Source: Streptomyces sp. TP-A0356 (lineage in GTDB: Bacteria > Actinomycetota > Actinomycetes > Streptomycetales > Streptomycetaceae). From it: a stretch of 64,000 nt of DNA. The DNA lies in contig NZ_BBZJ01000012.1 in NCBI RefSeq assembly GCF_001417775.1, forward strand, positions 372,001-436,000, in the 5' to 3' direction. The notes under the pieces were generated by a model. It was not told the DNA's origin and searched no databases. It was given only the letters and a program-made list of their open reading frames with translations. Positions 25,912 to 34,585 of this stretch are shown piece by piece. Position numbers and translations under genes: made by a program. Numbering within the stretch: the stretch's first letter is position 1; every line of letters begins with the position of its first letter.

Positions 25912-26279
25912 AACGGCAGACACCTCCAGCATCGACCATCGACCCGAAACGTCACCTCTCGTACAGTCCGCCTGCCCCCGATCGACGGGGACATGTCGGG
26001 CCCCTGGACGCGGACATGCCGGGCGTGCGGACCGGTTCCGGCCGGGCCCATCCCGTTGGCACATCCGGGATCACGAGCTGTCGCGCGTGATCCGAAGCTG
26101 CGACGCCGGTGGATCGGCTGCAGGCCGACTTCCTTCGACCGGGTGACGGCATGGCCCGGCGTCGACGGGTGAGGGAAGGAGGTGGGAGACGAGTCCGCCG
26201 GCCGGCGCGGCACACGCGAGATGCCGGGCGGCGGGACAGGGGCGGCCGCGCGCGACGCGGCTCGACGGGAAGGACAGCC
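25912..26279. other. intergenic gap, no gene recognised
   Basis: This 368-base region lies between the leftward small gene and the rightward YihY-like gene and should hold both promoters. The YihY frame is open back to 26109, but the added part is Arg/Gly-rich and unlike protein. I see no clear promoter pair or dyad. Confidence 0.5.
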
Positions 26280-27248
26280 GTGGAAGGGCACGCGTCAGTA
26301 CCCCACAGGAGACGGCCATGGCTTCGACGCGTCGGCGCACAGGCCGGCACCGGTGTGTCAGCCGCCCTCGGGGACGCGCTCGACCGGGTCCGTAGGGCCT
26401 GGCCGGCGCTGCGCCGCACCCCGGTGGCGATGTGGCGGGACGACGTGTCGGACTGGGCCGCCGCCCTCACGTACTACGCGATCCTCGCCCTACTGCCCAC
26501 GCTCCTCATGACGGTCTCCTTGATCGGCGCGGTCAGTCCGCACCTCACGGACGCGCTGATCGCGCGTGTCACGGCCTGGGCGCCGGCCGAGGCGGGCACG
26601 GCCCTGCACAGCACGCTGCGTCGACTGGCCGGGGAACGGTCCGCCGCGCTCACGGTGGCCGTCGGCGGCGGGGCGAGCGCGCTGTGGTCGGCCTCCAGTT
26701 ACCTGGCGGTGTTCCGGCGGGCCCTGCACGACCAGCACGGCGTCAAGGACACCCGTCCCGCTCTGCGTACCGCGCACCGCATCCTGCTCACCGCCTTGGC
26801 CCTGTTGACCCTGTGGTTCTGCAGTGCGCTGCTGCTCGTCCTCGGCGGCACGCTGGTGCGAGACCTGGGACAGCGGGCCGGTCTGGGTGAGGCGGGAGCG
26901 ACCGCGTGGGCGCTGCTGCGCTGGCCCGCCCTGGTGGCCGTGGTGGCGCTCCTGGTGCTTCTGCTCTTCCGGACGGGACCGCCTCAGGCCCGTGCGCTGA
27001 GGCATGCGATGCCGGGCGGGGTGCTCGCCGCGGCGCTGTGGCTGATCTCGTCGCGCTGCTTCACGGCGTACGCCGATGGGTTCGGCACCTACAGCAGGCT
27101 CTACGGGTCGCTGGCGGGCCTGGTCGTCTTCCCGGTGTGGCTGTGGATGTCCCATCTGTCCCTGCTGGCGGGCGCCCAGTTCACGGCGGAACTGGCGCGC
27201 GCCGAACGTCGTTCCGCTCCGTCCGAGCCTCCCGACCGCTACACATAA
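26280..27248 (+). CDS. YihY/BrkB-family integral membrane protein, 322 aa
   Basis: Hydrophobic protein with about six membrane segments. The family core is clear: DDVSDWAAALTYYAILALLP at the first helix, LWSASSYLAVFRRAL, GTYSRLYGSLAGLVVFPVWL and WMSHLSLLAGAQFTAEL at the last helices. YihY proteins were once called RNase BN; the true function of the family is not established. GTG 26280 has GGGAAGGA upstream and is preferred. A nearby ATG at 26318 has an even better AGGAGAC site but is out of frame and stops after 25 codons, so a frameshift near the N-terminus is possible. Confidence 0.85.
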   Translation: MEGHASVPHRRRPWLRRVGAQAGTGVSAALGDALDRVRRAWPALRRTPVAMWRDDVSDWAAALTYYAILALLPTLLMTVSLIGAVSPHLTDALIARVTAWAPAEAGTALHSTLRRLAGERSAALTVAVGGGASALWSASSYLAVFRRALHDQHGVKDTRPALRTAHRILLTALALLTLWFCSALLLVLGGTLVRDLGQRAGLGEAGATAWALLRWPALVAVVALLVLLLFRTGPPQARALRHAMPGGVLAAALWLISSRCFTAYADGFGTYSRLYGSLAGLVVFPVWLWMSHLSLLAGAQFTAELARAERRSAPSEPPDRYT

Positions 27249-27352
27249 AGAACAAATAAGGGCAGAATGAACAGCAGATTGAACATGCGCGGCGCTCTAC
27301 CGCACACCGCCCCAGACGTGGTCAGACCTGCCAGAACCGAAGGAGACGAGTC

Positions 27353-27793
27353 ATGGCTGACGTCTCACACACCAGGGGTGACATCACCACCCACCCCGAT
27401 GTACACGAAATGCGGGCGCGGTATGCCCGCATGCTCGGTGGTCGCGATGTGGCGCTCGTGGACGGACCGGCGTTCCTGCTCGGTCTGTACTGCGCCGCGT
27501 CCCCGTGGATACTCCACTACACGACGAGCCAGCCGCCGCTCGTGACCCACAACCTCATCATGGGTATCGCGATCGGCCTGCTGGCTCTCGGATTCACCAT
27601 CATGCCGGAGCGCATGTACGGCCTGAGCTGGGCGATGTGCGCGATGGGCGCATGGCTGATCATCTCGCCCTGGATCGTCGGCACCGCCCCCGACACGGGA
27701 GTCGTGGTCAACAGCATCGTGATCGGCGCACTCGCCGTGGTGCTGGGCATGCTGTGTGTGGGCGCGGCGACGAAGAGCGTCGCCCGCGCATAG
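27353..27793 (+). CDS. SPW-repeat membrane protein, 146 aa
   Basis: A four-helix membrane protein with two copies of the SPW repeat, each a pair of helices centred on the Ser-Pro-Trp motif: SPWILHY near residue 50 and SPWIVGT near residue 105, each followed by NLIMGIAIGLLAL or NSIVIGALAVVLG. The cytosolic N-terminus carries about 40 polar residues (HPDVHEMRARYARM). Common in Streptomyces and mycobacteria, function unknown. AAGGAGACG precedes ATG 27353. The 100-base spacer from the YihY gene is unusually AT-rich. Confidence 0.9.
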   Translation: MADVSHTRGDITTHPDVHEMRARYARMLGGRDVALVDGPAFLLGLYCAASPWILHYTTSQPPLVTHNLIMGIAIGLLALGFTIMPERMYGLSWAMCAMGAWLIISPWIVGTAPDTGVVVNSIVIGALAVVLGMLCVGAATKSVARA

Positions 27794-27847
27794 TTCGGCC
27801 GCACAGCCACCGGTCAGCGAGTTCAGCGAGCACGGAGGGCAACCACC

Positions 27848-27873
27848 GGCCGGTCCGCCCACGCGGACCGGCC
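27848..27873. terminator. bidirectional terminator
   Basis: GGCCGGTCCGC (27848-27858) pairs perfectly with GCGGACCGGCC (27863-27873) around a 4-base loop, between the converging SPW and ArsR-SRPBCC genes. Confidence 0.8.
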
Positions 27874-27901
27874 TCGTCGCGCCCCGCCCGCGCCACCCGG
27901 T

Positions 27902-28669
27902 TCAGCGCTCCGGCACCAGCCACGGCTCCTGCGGCAGCGGACTGCCGGTCTCGATGAGCGACTTCAGATTGGACAGCACCGCCGCCCAGCCACCGGCCAC
28001 CTGTGCGCGCTCGGTCTCGTTGGCCAGGTCCTCGTGGGTGACGGTGAGCTTGACGATGTCGGCGTGCGGCCGGATGTCGAAGGTGACCCGGGAGTACTTG
28101 TCCTCCTGACCCTCGTTCTCGGGCGCGGCCCAGGTGGTGACGAGACGGGTGGGCCGCTCGCTCTCCAAGACCGTGCCGACCACGTCGGCGATGCCGGAGT
28201 CGTCCGTGCGGACGTGTTCCCAGCGGGAGCCCGGCTTCCAGTCGGAGACGTTGCTGTGGCCCCAGTACGCGGCGGTGAGGTCGGGGTCGGTGAGCGCGTC
28301 CCATACGGCCTCGGGTGTGCTTTCGATGTAGATGACGTACACGAACGCGGGCTTGTCGGTCATGGCTTCCTCTGCTCGTCGCTTGAGCGTACTCAGCGCG
28401 CGCAGTCGCGAGCGCTCGAACTTGCCGATCCACCGCTCCTGGATCTCGTGGAGCGGCACCGGATTGAGGTAGTGCAGCTTCTCCCGCCCCCGCCGCACGG
28501 TGCCGACCAGATTGGCGGCCTCCAGGACGGCCAGGTGCTGGGTCACCGACTGGCGCGTCATCTCGATCTGCCGGCACAGCTCGCCCAGCGTCTGTCCGCC
28601 GCGCTCATGCAGCCGGTCCAGCAGCCATCGGCGCGTCGGGTCGGCCAGCGCCCTGAAGACCTGGTCCAT
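27902..28669 (-). CDS. ArsR-family HTH fused to an SRPBCC/AHSA1 domain, 255 aa
   Basis: Residues 1 to about 102 are an ArsR-type winged helix (MDQVFRALADPTRRWLLDRL, ELCRQIEMTRQSVTQHLAVL, KLHYLNPVPLHEIQERW) and residues from 103 are an AHSA1-like SRPBCC lipid-binding fold (VIYIESTPEAVWDALTDPDL, AYWGHSNVSDWKPGSRW). In many actinobacteria these are two adjacent genes; here they are one frame. An internal ATG at 28363 has AGAGGAAG just upstream, so the SRPBCC part may also be made alone. No ArsR metal-binding Cys motif is visible. The start at ATG 28669 is a judgement; frames further upstream are possible. Confidence 0.85.
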   Translation of the reverse strand: MDQVFRALADPTRRWLLDRLHERGGQTLGELCRQIEMTRQSVTQHLAVLEAANLVGTVRRGREKLHYLNPVPLHEIQERWIGKFERSRLRALSTLKRRAEEAMTDKPAFVYVIYIESTPEAVWDALTDPDLTAAYWGHSNVSDWKPGSRWEHVRTDDSGIADVVGTVLESERPTRLVTTWAAPENEGQEDKYSRVTFDIRPHADIVKLTVTHEDLANETERAQVAGGWAAVLSNLKSLIETGSPLPQEPWLVPER

Positions 28670-28828
28670 CCCGGAGTCACTCGCTGATCGCACACTGAAC
28701 GTTATGCAGGCAATCACTTGCATGTCAAGCAGTGACGACGACGGGTGCCCAGCGCAGCACCGGGCCGACAAAAGAGGTCCTGGCCGCCACCGCCTGCGCC
28801 GGGCCCACCCGCTGTCACGGATGCGCTC

Positions 28829-30277
28829 TCACGCGTCCGCCGGTTCCGTCGCGGGCGCGGTGAGGTACTCCTCGGTGATCTCCTTCGGGCCGAACGGCCA
28901 GACCTTCTCCAGACGGGCCCAGATCACGAACGCCACACAGCCGAGCGCCAGCCAGGCCAGGGACCACTCGATGGGGTGGCGGCCCGGGGAGTTCTTGTCC
29001 GCGTAGCCGTAGATGACCAGCCAGCCGACCAGGGCGACGACGCTCGGCACCGGATACAGCCACATCCGGTACGGCCGGTGCAGCGCCGGCTGCCGAGTGC
29101 GCAGCACCGTCACGGCCGCGATCTGCGCCAGCGCCTGGACGAGCACCATCACCGTGGTGAGCAGCTGGATCAGGGTCGCCAGGTCGGTATGACGGCCGAT
29201 CAGGAAGCCGACCGCCGTGATCGCGCCCATGGTGGCCAGGCCGAGCATCGGGAAGTGGTGCCTCGAGTGCAGCCTGGCGTACGGGCGGAAGAAGACGCGA
29301 TCGCGAGCCGCGTCGTAGGGAACGCGTGATCCGCCCAGCAGCCCCGTGAAGACCGAGGCGAAGGCAGTGATCAGGATCAGCACCGTGACCGTGTCCGCCG
29401 CGCCCTTGCCCCAGGTCTTCTCCAGCACAGCCGAGGCCACCGACGTGGACGCGATGTCGTTCGGGTCGGTCATGCGGTGCCAGTCGATGACACCCAGGGT
29501 GCCGATCTGCAGCAGCAGATAGATGGCCATGATGCCGAGGATGGAGAAGATGATCGAGCGCGGGAGCGTACGGCCCGGGTCCTTGATCTCCGCGCCCATG
29601 TACGCCGTCGTGTTGTAGCCGAGGTAGTCGTAGATGCCGATGGTCAGGCCCGCCGCGAAGCCGAGCCAGAACTGACCGCTCGTCAGGTCGAAGGCGTGCG
29701 CCGGATAGGTGAAGGCCAGGTGCGGGCTGAAGTCCGAGACCGCGGCGATGATCACCAGTAGCACGGAGGCGATCATCACGCCCCACATCACGGCCGTGAT
29801 GCGGGCGATGTTCTCGATGCCCCGCCACAGCAGCACGACCACCAGCGCGATGACGCCGAGCCCGATCAGGTCACCGGCGGTCTGTCCCAGGTGTGGGGCC
29901 AGATATCCCAGGTACTGCACGAAGCCCACCACGCCGGTGGACATGATCAGCGGGATGAACAGCATCGCCGTCCACACGAACAGGAACGGCATCAGGCGCC
30001 CGGCGCGGTACTGGAAGGCCTGCCGCAGATAGACGTAGCTGCCGCCGGAGCCGGGCATCGCCGCGCCGAGTTCGGCCCAGACGAGCCCGTCGGCGAGTGC
30101 CAGCAGCGCGCCCGCGACGAAGCCGATGACCGCCTGCGGACCGCCGAACGCGGCGACCATCAGCGGGATCGTGACGAACGGCCCGATGCCGCACATCTGG
30201 CTCATGTTGATGGCGGTGGCCTGGAACAGGCCGACACGGCGGACGAATCCGCCACCTGAGGGCGGGCTACCGGACAC
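28829..30277 (-). CDS. APC-superfamily permease, 482 aa
   Basis: A twelve-helix secondary transporter of the amino acid-polyamine-organocation superfamily. The first helix motif GLFQATAINMSQMCGIGPFV and the loop WAELGAAMPGSGGSYVYLRQ are typical, as are the later IGIYDYLGYNTTAYMGAEIK and GGSRVPYDAARDR. GTG 30277 follows an AGGAGG site. The promoter is TTGACG-N17-TAACTT on the minus strand (30449-30421) with a ROK-type operator lying across it. Divergence from a ROK regulator and a glucosaminidase suggests an amino sugar or related solute, but amino acids are the family's usual substrates. Confidence 0.88.
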   Translation of the reverse strand: MSGSPPSGGGFVRRVGLFQATAINMSQMCGIGPFVTIPLMVAAFGGPQAVIGFVAGALLALADGLVWAELGAAMPGSGGSYVYLRQAFQYRAGRLMPFLFVWTAMLFIPLIMSTGVVGFVQYLGYLAPHLGQTAGDLIGLGVIALVVVLLWRGIENIARITAVMWGVMIASVLLVIIAAVSDFSPHLAFTYPAHAFDLTSGQFWLGFAAGLTIGIYDYLGYNTTAYMGAEIKDPGRTLPRSIIFSILGIMAIYLLLQIGTLGVIDWHRMTDPNDIASTSVASAVLEKTWGKGAADTVTVLILITAFASVFTGLLGGSRVPYDAARDRVFFRPYARLHSRHHFPMLGLATMGAITAVGFLIGRHTDLATLIQLLTTVMVLVQALAQIAAVTVLRTRQPALHRPYRMWLYPVPSVVALVGWLVIYGYADKNSPGRHPIEWSLAWLALGCVAFVIWARLEKVWPFGPKEITEEYLTAPATEPADA

Positions 30278-30418
30278 GGGACCTCCTGATGCGGGACGCG
30301 GGGAGAGAGATGTGCGGACTGCGGGCCGACGTCGCATGGCGGCCGACGGATCAAGGGCGGCGGGTGTCCGGCCGGCGCGGGTCTCCCCCTGGCTCGCCCG
30401 GCGAGGCTGGCTGGGCGA

Positions 30419-30440
30419 TAAAGTTAAGGAGCCTTACTAG
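30419..30440. promoter_or_regulatory. ROK-type operator A over the permease promoter
   Basis: The site contains AAAGTTAAGG and CCTTACT in inverted arrangement. Its reverse complement agrees with the operator before the GH2 gene at 17 of 24 positions. It covers the -10 and most of the spacer of the leftward permease promoter, so binding should block transcription of the permease. Confidence 0.7.
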
Positions 30441-30449
30441 ATGCGTCAA
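30421..30449 (-). promoter_or_regulatory. permease promoter, TTGACG-N17-TAACTT
   Basis: On the minus strand TTGACG (30449-30444) and TAACTT (30426-30421) are separated by exactly 17 bases, a good match to the HrdB-type vegetative consensus. Transcription would begin near 30414, about 137 bases before the permease GTG. Confidence 0.7.
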
Positions 30450-30462
30450 GGGTGTGTCATGA

Positions 30463-31662
30463 ATGCGTGAGAATGGTGCGATGTCCGCCGACGACGCCGT
30501 GGAGCAGACCGAACAGCCCTGGAGCCGCAGACGGTTGCGCAGCACCAACGAGCGGTTGCTCCTGGACCGGCTGCGCGCCGAGGGCAGTGCCTCGCGCGCC
30601 CAGCTCGCCCGGGAGACGGGGCTGTCGAAGCCCACGGTCTCCAGCGTGCTCGCGGCCCTGCAGGAGGCGGGACTGGTCCACGAGGTCGGCACGCACACGC
30701 CCGAGCGTGGCCGGATGGCCGTTCTGTACGCCCCGGATCCGGCCGCCGGATACGCGCTCGGCATCGACATCGGCCGCAGCTGGCTGCGGATCGCGCTCGC
30801 CGACCTCGACGGCGAGGTGGTGGCCCGGTCGGACGTGCGCAACCGGGCCCGCTCCTCGGGCGCCATGGCCGAGCTGGTCGTCACCACCGCCCGGCAGGTG
30901 GTCGCCACCTCGGGGGTCGGGACCGAGGAGGTGGCGCACTCGGTGGTGGGCACGCCGGGCGTGTACGACGAGGAGCGGCGCCGGGTGCGGTACGCGATGC
31001 ATCTGCCGGGCTGGGGACGGGCCGGGCTCTTCGACCGGATGCGCGAGGAGCTGGGCATTCCGCTGGAGGTGCACAACGACGCCAATCTGGCCGCGCTCGG
31101 CGAGTACACGTACGGCGTCGGCGCGGGCAGCCGGCTGTTCGTGTACATCCTGATCGGGACCGGGCTCGGCATGGGCGTCGTCAGCGAGGGCCGGCTGTTC
31201 ACGGGCGCCCACGGCGGGGCCGGGGAGATCGGGTTCCTGCCGTGGCCGGGGCGCCGGAAGCCCGAGACGCTGGAGGACGCGGTGTCGGGCGTGGCGGTCG
31301 TCGAGTCGGCGCGGGCCTTCGGCATGACCGGGCAGCTCACGGCGAAGGCCGTGTTCGACGCGGCACGGCAGGGGCAGCCCGCCGCGGTCAGGGCGGTGCG
31401 GCTGGAGGGCGAGCGGATCGCCCACACGGTGGCGGCCGCGGCGGCCGTGCTCGACCCCGATCTCGTGGTGCTCGGCGGCGGTGTGGGGCACAGCGTCGAC
31501 CTGCTGCTCGGCCCCGTACGGGAGACGCTGCGCTCGCTCACCCCGCTGCGTCCGAAGATCGCGCCGAGCCGGCTGGGCGAGGACGCGGTGCTGCTGGGCG
31601 CGCTGGCGACGGCGCTGGGCACGGCGCGGGACGTGGTCTTCGAACGCCGCACCGCCTCCTGA
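30463..31662 (+). CDS. ROK-family transcriptional regulator, 399 aa
   Basis: The N-terminal winged helix-turn-helix (ERLLLDRLRAEGSASRAQLA, ETGLSKPTVSSVLAALQEAG) is followed by a ROK sugar-kinase-like domain with GIDIGRSWLRIAL, the HNDANLAALGE motif, LIGTGLGMGVV and GGAGEIGFLPW. The zinc-binding CxCGxxGC motif of ROK kinases and of NagC/Mlc is absent, a common state in Streptomyces ROK repressors such as the chitosanase regulator CsnR. ATG 30463 or ATG 30481 may be the start; neither has a strong ribosome site. It likely represses the divergent permease and the downstream GH2 gene through operators A and B, released by an amino sugar ligand. Confidence 0.92.
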   Translation: MRENGAMSADDAVEQTEQPWSRRRLRSTNERLLLDRLRAEGSASRAQLARETGLSKPTVSSVLAALQEAGLVHEVGTHTPERGRMAVLYAPDPAAGYALGIDIGRSWLRIALADLDGEVVARSDVRNRARSSGAMAELVVTTARQVVATSGVGTEEVAHSVVGTPGVYDEERRRVRYAMHLPGWGRAGLFDRMREELGIPLEVHNDANLAALGEYTYGVGAGSRLFVYILIGTGLGMGVVSEGRLFTGAHGGAGEIGFLPWPGRRKPETLEDAVSGVAVVESARAFGMTGQLTAKAVFDAARQGQPAAVRAVRLEGERIAHTVAAAAAVLDPDLVVLGGGVGHSVDLLLGPVRETLRSLTPLRPKIAPSRLGEDAVLLGALATALGTARDVVFERRTAS

Positions 31663-31687
31663 CCAACTCACCCGGCCGCACCGGTGA

Positions 31688-31716
31688 TTGACAGGACCCC
31701 CTCGACGCCCTAGCTT
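31688..31716 (+). promoter_or_regulatory. GH2 promoter, TTGACA-N17-TAGCTT
   Basis: A perfect -35 TTGACA (31688-31693), a 17-base spacer and TAGCTT (31711-31716) form a strong vegetative promoter. The predicted transcription start, about 31723, is next to operator B. Confidence 0.85.
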
Positions 31717-31724
31717 GAGGCGCC

Positions 31725-31750
31725 AGTTAGTAAAGTTTCCTAACTTTAGG
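31725..31750. promoter_or_regulatory. ROK-type operator B at the GH2 transcription start
   Basis: AGTTAG-N9-CTAACT (31725-31745) is a perfect dyad containing a second one, AAAGTT-N4-AACTTT (31732-31747). It resembles operators of Streptomyces ROK regulators of polysaccharide hydrolases and is closely similar to site A at 30419. Its place just downstream of the promoter fits repression. Confidence 0.8.
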
Positions 31751-31821
31751 TCCCGCGGCGCCTTCCGCCGGATCCCGCAGTGCCGAAGCGCGGATGCTCC
31801 CCCACCTCCAAGGAGACCACC

Positions 31822-34545
31822 GTGTTCCACCGCCCTGCCCCGCGTCGGCGGCTGACCACCGCCGTCGTCGCCCTGGGTCTGCTGTGCACGCTCTCCACCA
31901 GCGCGTGGGCCGGCTCCCGGAGCGAGTCGCCGGCCCGACCGCGTACGCCCGTCACCGAGGTCGCCGGCACCGCGGGAAGTGCGACCCCCCTGGCCGGATA
32001 CGCGATCCAGTCCACGGCGAAGGTCTCCGACTCTCCGGCCGCCGTCTCGTCCCCCGGCTACCCGGCGAGCGGCTGGTACCCGGCCGGATCCCGCTCCACC
32101 GTGCTGGCGGCGCTGCTCGCGGACGGCGTGTACGCCGACCCGTTCCACTCCACCAACCAGCAGAGGATCCCGAAGGCCGACTTCGGGGTTCCCTGGTGGT
32201 ACCGCTCGGACTTCACGGTCGCCGACACCTCGCAGCGCACCCGTCTGGACTTCAGCGGGGTCATCTCGGCGGCGGACGTGTACGTCAACGGACGCCAGGT
32301 CGCCGGGGCCGCGGATGTGGCGGGCGCGTACACCCGCCATGAGCTGGACATCACCTCGCTCGTACGCGCGGGCACGAACACGGTCGCGTTCCGCATCCGG
32401 CCCAACGACCCGAACAAGGACCTCACCATGGGCTGGATCGACTGGCTGCAGCCGCCGCCCGACGCGAACATGGGCATCGTCCGTGATGTGCTGGTGCACC
32501 GCGGTGGACCGGTCGCACTGCGCGACGCGCACGTCGTCACCAGGCTGGACGTCCCGTCGCTCGCCTCCGCGGACGTGACGGTGAAGGCGCGGGCACGCAA
32601 CGACTCCGATGCCCCGGTCACCGCCACGGTCTCCGGGAGCGTCGGCTCCGTCACCTTCTCCAGGACCGTCCCGCTCGCCTCCCACGAGGCGAAGACGGTC
32701 ATGTTCACCCCCTCCGACGTGCCCGGTCTGCATCTGACCGCACCGAAGGTGTGGTGGCCGGCGGGCATGGGCGGGCAGCCGCTGTACGCGCTGGACCTCA
32801 CCGCGGCCGTCTCCGGCAGCACGTCCGACACCGCGCACGAGAGCTTCGGCATCCGGGACGTGAGGGCACCGCTCGACGCGGACGGCGCGCGACAGTACCG
32901 CGTCAACGGCCGCGCGCTGCTCATCAAGGGCGGTGGCTGGTCCCCGGACGAGTTCCTGCGCTGGGACGGGACGTACGTCGAGGACCGCCTGAAGTACGCA
33001 CTCGACCTCGGCCTCAACACCATCCGTCTGGAAGGCCACATCGAACCGGACGAGTTCTTCGACCTCGCGGACCGCTACGGCATCCTCACCATGCCCGGCT
33101 GGGAGTGCTGCGACAAGTGGGAGGGCAACGTCAACGGCGGCGAGCCCGGTGAGAAGTGGACCGCCGCCGACTATCCGGTCGCGCAGGCGTCGATGGCCGC
33201 CGAGGCCGCCCGGCTGCGCGACCACCCCAGTGTCGTCTCGTTCCTGATCGGAAGCGACTTCGCACCGGACGCCACGATCGAGAAGAACTATCTGGACGCC
33301 CTGGAGGCCGCCGACTGGCCGGTCCCGGTGGTAGCGGCGGCCTCGGACAACTCCTCGCCTCGGCTGGGAAGTTCGGGCATGAAGATGACGGGCCCGTACG
33401 ACTGGGTCCCGCCGAACTACTGGTACGCCAAGCGCGAGGGCGGCGCCACCGGCTTCAACTCCGAGACCAGCGCCGGTCCCGACATCCCGACCCTCGACAC
33501 GCTGCGCCGCATGCTCACTCCAGCCGAGCTGGACACCCTGTGGAAGGACCCGAGCGCCCGGCAGTACCACCGCTCGCCGTCGTCGACCTTCGGCACCCTG
33601 GAGCTGTACGACAAGGCGCTCGCCGGGCGGTACGGAACACCGACCGGCCTCATGGACCACGTACGCAAGGCTCAGCTGGCCCAGTACGAGAACGTGCGGG
33701 CGCAGTACGAGGCGTACGGACGCAACGCCCACGACGCCACGAAGCCCTCCACCGGGGTGATCTACTGGATGTTCAACAGCGGGTGGACCTCGCTGCACTG
33801 GCAGCTGATGGATCGTTACCTCGACCAGGGCGGTGCCTACTTCGGGGCGAAGAAGGCCAATGAGCCGCTGCACGTCCAGTACGCGTACGACAACCGGTCG
33901 GTGGTGGTGGTGAACAACCGGCACATGCCCGCCTCCGGGCTCACCGCCCATGTCACGCTGTTCAACACCGACGGCACACGGAAGTACGACCGGACGGCGA
34001 CCGGGGTGAGTGTCGCGGGCGACGGGGCACACACCACCGTGCTGGCCCTCCCTTCGTCGGTGAGCGGCCTTTCGACCACGTATCTCGCACGGCTCATCCT
34101 CACGGACCGCGCGGGCAAGGAGGTCAGCCGCAACGTCTACTGGCTGTCCACCAAGGCCGACACGCTCGACTGGGCACGCACCGACTGGTACCACACGCCG
34201 ACGACGAGCTACGCCGATCTGACCGGGCTGGGTTCGATGGCACGGGTGCCGGTGTCGGCGACGGCGTCCACGACGACGGACGCGGACGGCAGGTCGACCA
34301 CGACGGTCACCCTGCGCAACACGGGGGACGGTGGGACGCCCTCGCTGCTCACGGACGCCCACCTGGTGGACGCGAAGGACAGGCCGGTGCTGCCCGTCCT
34401 GTGGTCCGACAACGAGGTGAGCCTGTGGCCGGGCGAGTCGGTGACGCTGACCGTCACCTACCGGACGGCCGATCTGCACGGCTCGGCGCCCCGGGTGCGG
34501 GTCTCCGGCTGGAACACGCCGGAGCACACCGTCCCGGCGGGGTGA
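31822..34545 (+). CDS. csxA: secreted GH2 exo-beta-D-glucosaminidase (CsxA-like), 907 aa
   Basis: Removes glucosamine from the non-reducing end of chitosan and chito-oligosaccharides. The signal peptide ends near AWA|GS (about residue 30). A GH2 sugar-binding domain, an immunoglobulin-like domain and the (alpha/beta)8 catalytic domain follow, then two more beta-domains. The acid/base and nucleophile of the Amycolatopsis CsxA group appear as Asp479 in LIGSDFAPD and Glu548 in GFNSETSAG. GTG 31822 is preceded by AAGGAG. Expression should be repressed by the ROK protein encoded just upstream and induced by chitosan breakdown products. Confidence in the substrate class is high from the active-site motifs. 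Confidence 0.92.
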   Translation: MFHRPAPRRRLTTAVVALGLLCTLSTSAWAGSRSESPARPRTPVTEVAGTAGSATPLAGYAIQSTAKVSDSPAAVSSPGYPASGWYPAGSRSTVLAALLADGVYADPFHSTNQQRIPKADFGVPWWYRSDFTVADTSQRTRLDFSGVISAADVYVNGRQVAGAADVAGAYTRHELDITSLVRAGTNTVAFRIRPNDPNKDLTMGWIDWLQPPPDANMGIVRDVLVHRGGPVALRDAHVVTRLDVPSLASADVTVKARARNDSDAPVTATVSGSVGSVTFSRTVPLASHEAKTVMFTPSDVPGLHLTAPKVWWPAGMGGQPLYALDLTAAVSGSTSDTAHESFGIRDVRAPLDADGARQYRVNGRALLIKGGGWSPDEFLRWDGTYVEDRLKYALDLGLNTIRLEGHIEPDEFFDLADRYGILTMPGWECCDKWEGNVNGGEPGEKWTAADYPVAQASMAAEAARLRDHPSVVSFLIGSDFAPDATIEKNYLDALEAADWPVPVVAAASDNSSPRLGSSGMKMTGPYDWVPPNYWYAKREGGATGFNSETSAGPDIPTLDTLRRMLTPAELDTLWKDPSARQYHRSPSSTFGTLELYDKALAGRYGTPTGLMDHVRKAQLAQYENVRAQYEAYGRNAHDATKPSTGVIYWMFNSGWTSLHWQLMDRYLDQGGAYFGAKKANEPLHVQYAYDNRSVVVVNNRHMPASGLTAHVTLFNTDGTRKYDRTATGVSVAGDGAHTTVLALPSSVSGLSTTYLARLILTDRAGKEVSRNVYWLSTKADTLDWARTDWYHTPTTSYADLTGLGSMARVPVSATASTTTDADGRSTTTVTLRNTGDGGTPSLLTDAHLVDAKDRPVLPVLWSDNEVSLWPGESVTLTVTYRTADLHGSAPRVRVSGWNTPEHTVPAG

Positions 34546-34550
34546 TCCGA

Positions 34551-34580
34551 CAGGGGTGGGCCCGGGCGGGCCCACCCCTG
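34551..34580. terminator. terminator after the GH2 gene
   Basis: CAGGGGTGGGCCC (34551-34563) pairs perfectly with GGGCCCACCCCTG (34568-34580) around 4 bases, between two converging genes. Confidence 0.88.
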
Positions 34581-34585
34581 GGACC

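Noticed and set aside
26109..26279. N-terminal extension of the YihY-like protein
   Set aside because: Arg/Gly-rich, no ribosome site; GTG 26280 with GGGAAGGA is better.
30457..34575. 1372-codon open frame on the minus strand
   Set aside because: Antisense to the ROK regulator and GH2 enzyme, both with clear motifs. Composition is that of a shadow frame.
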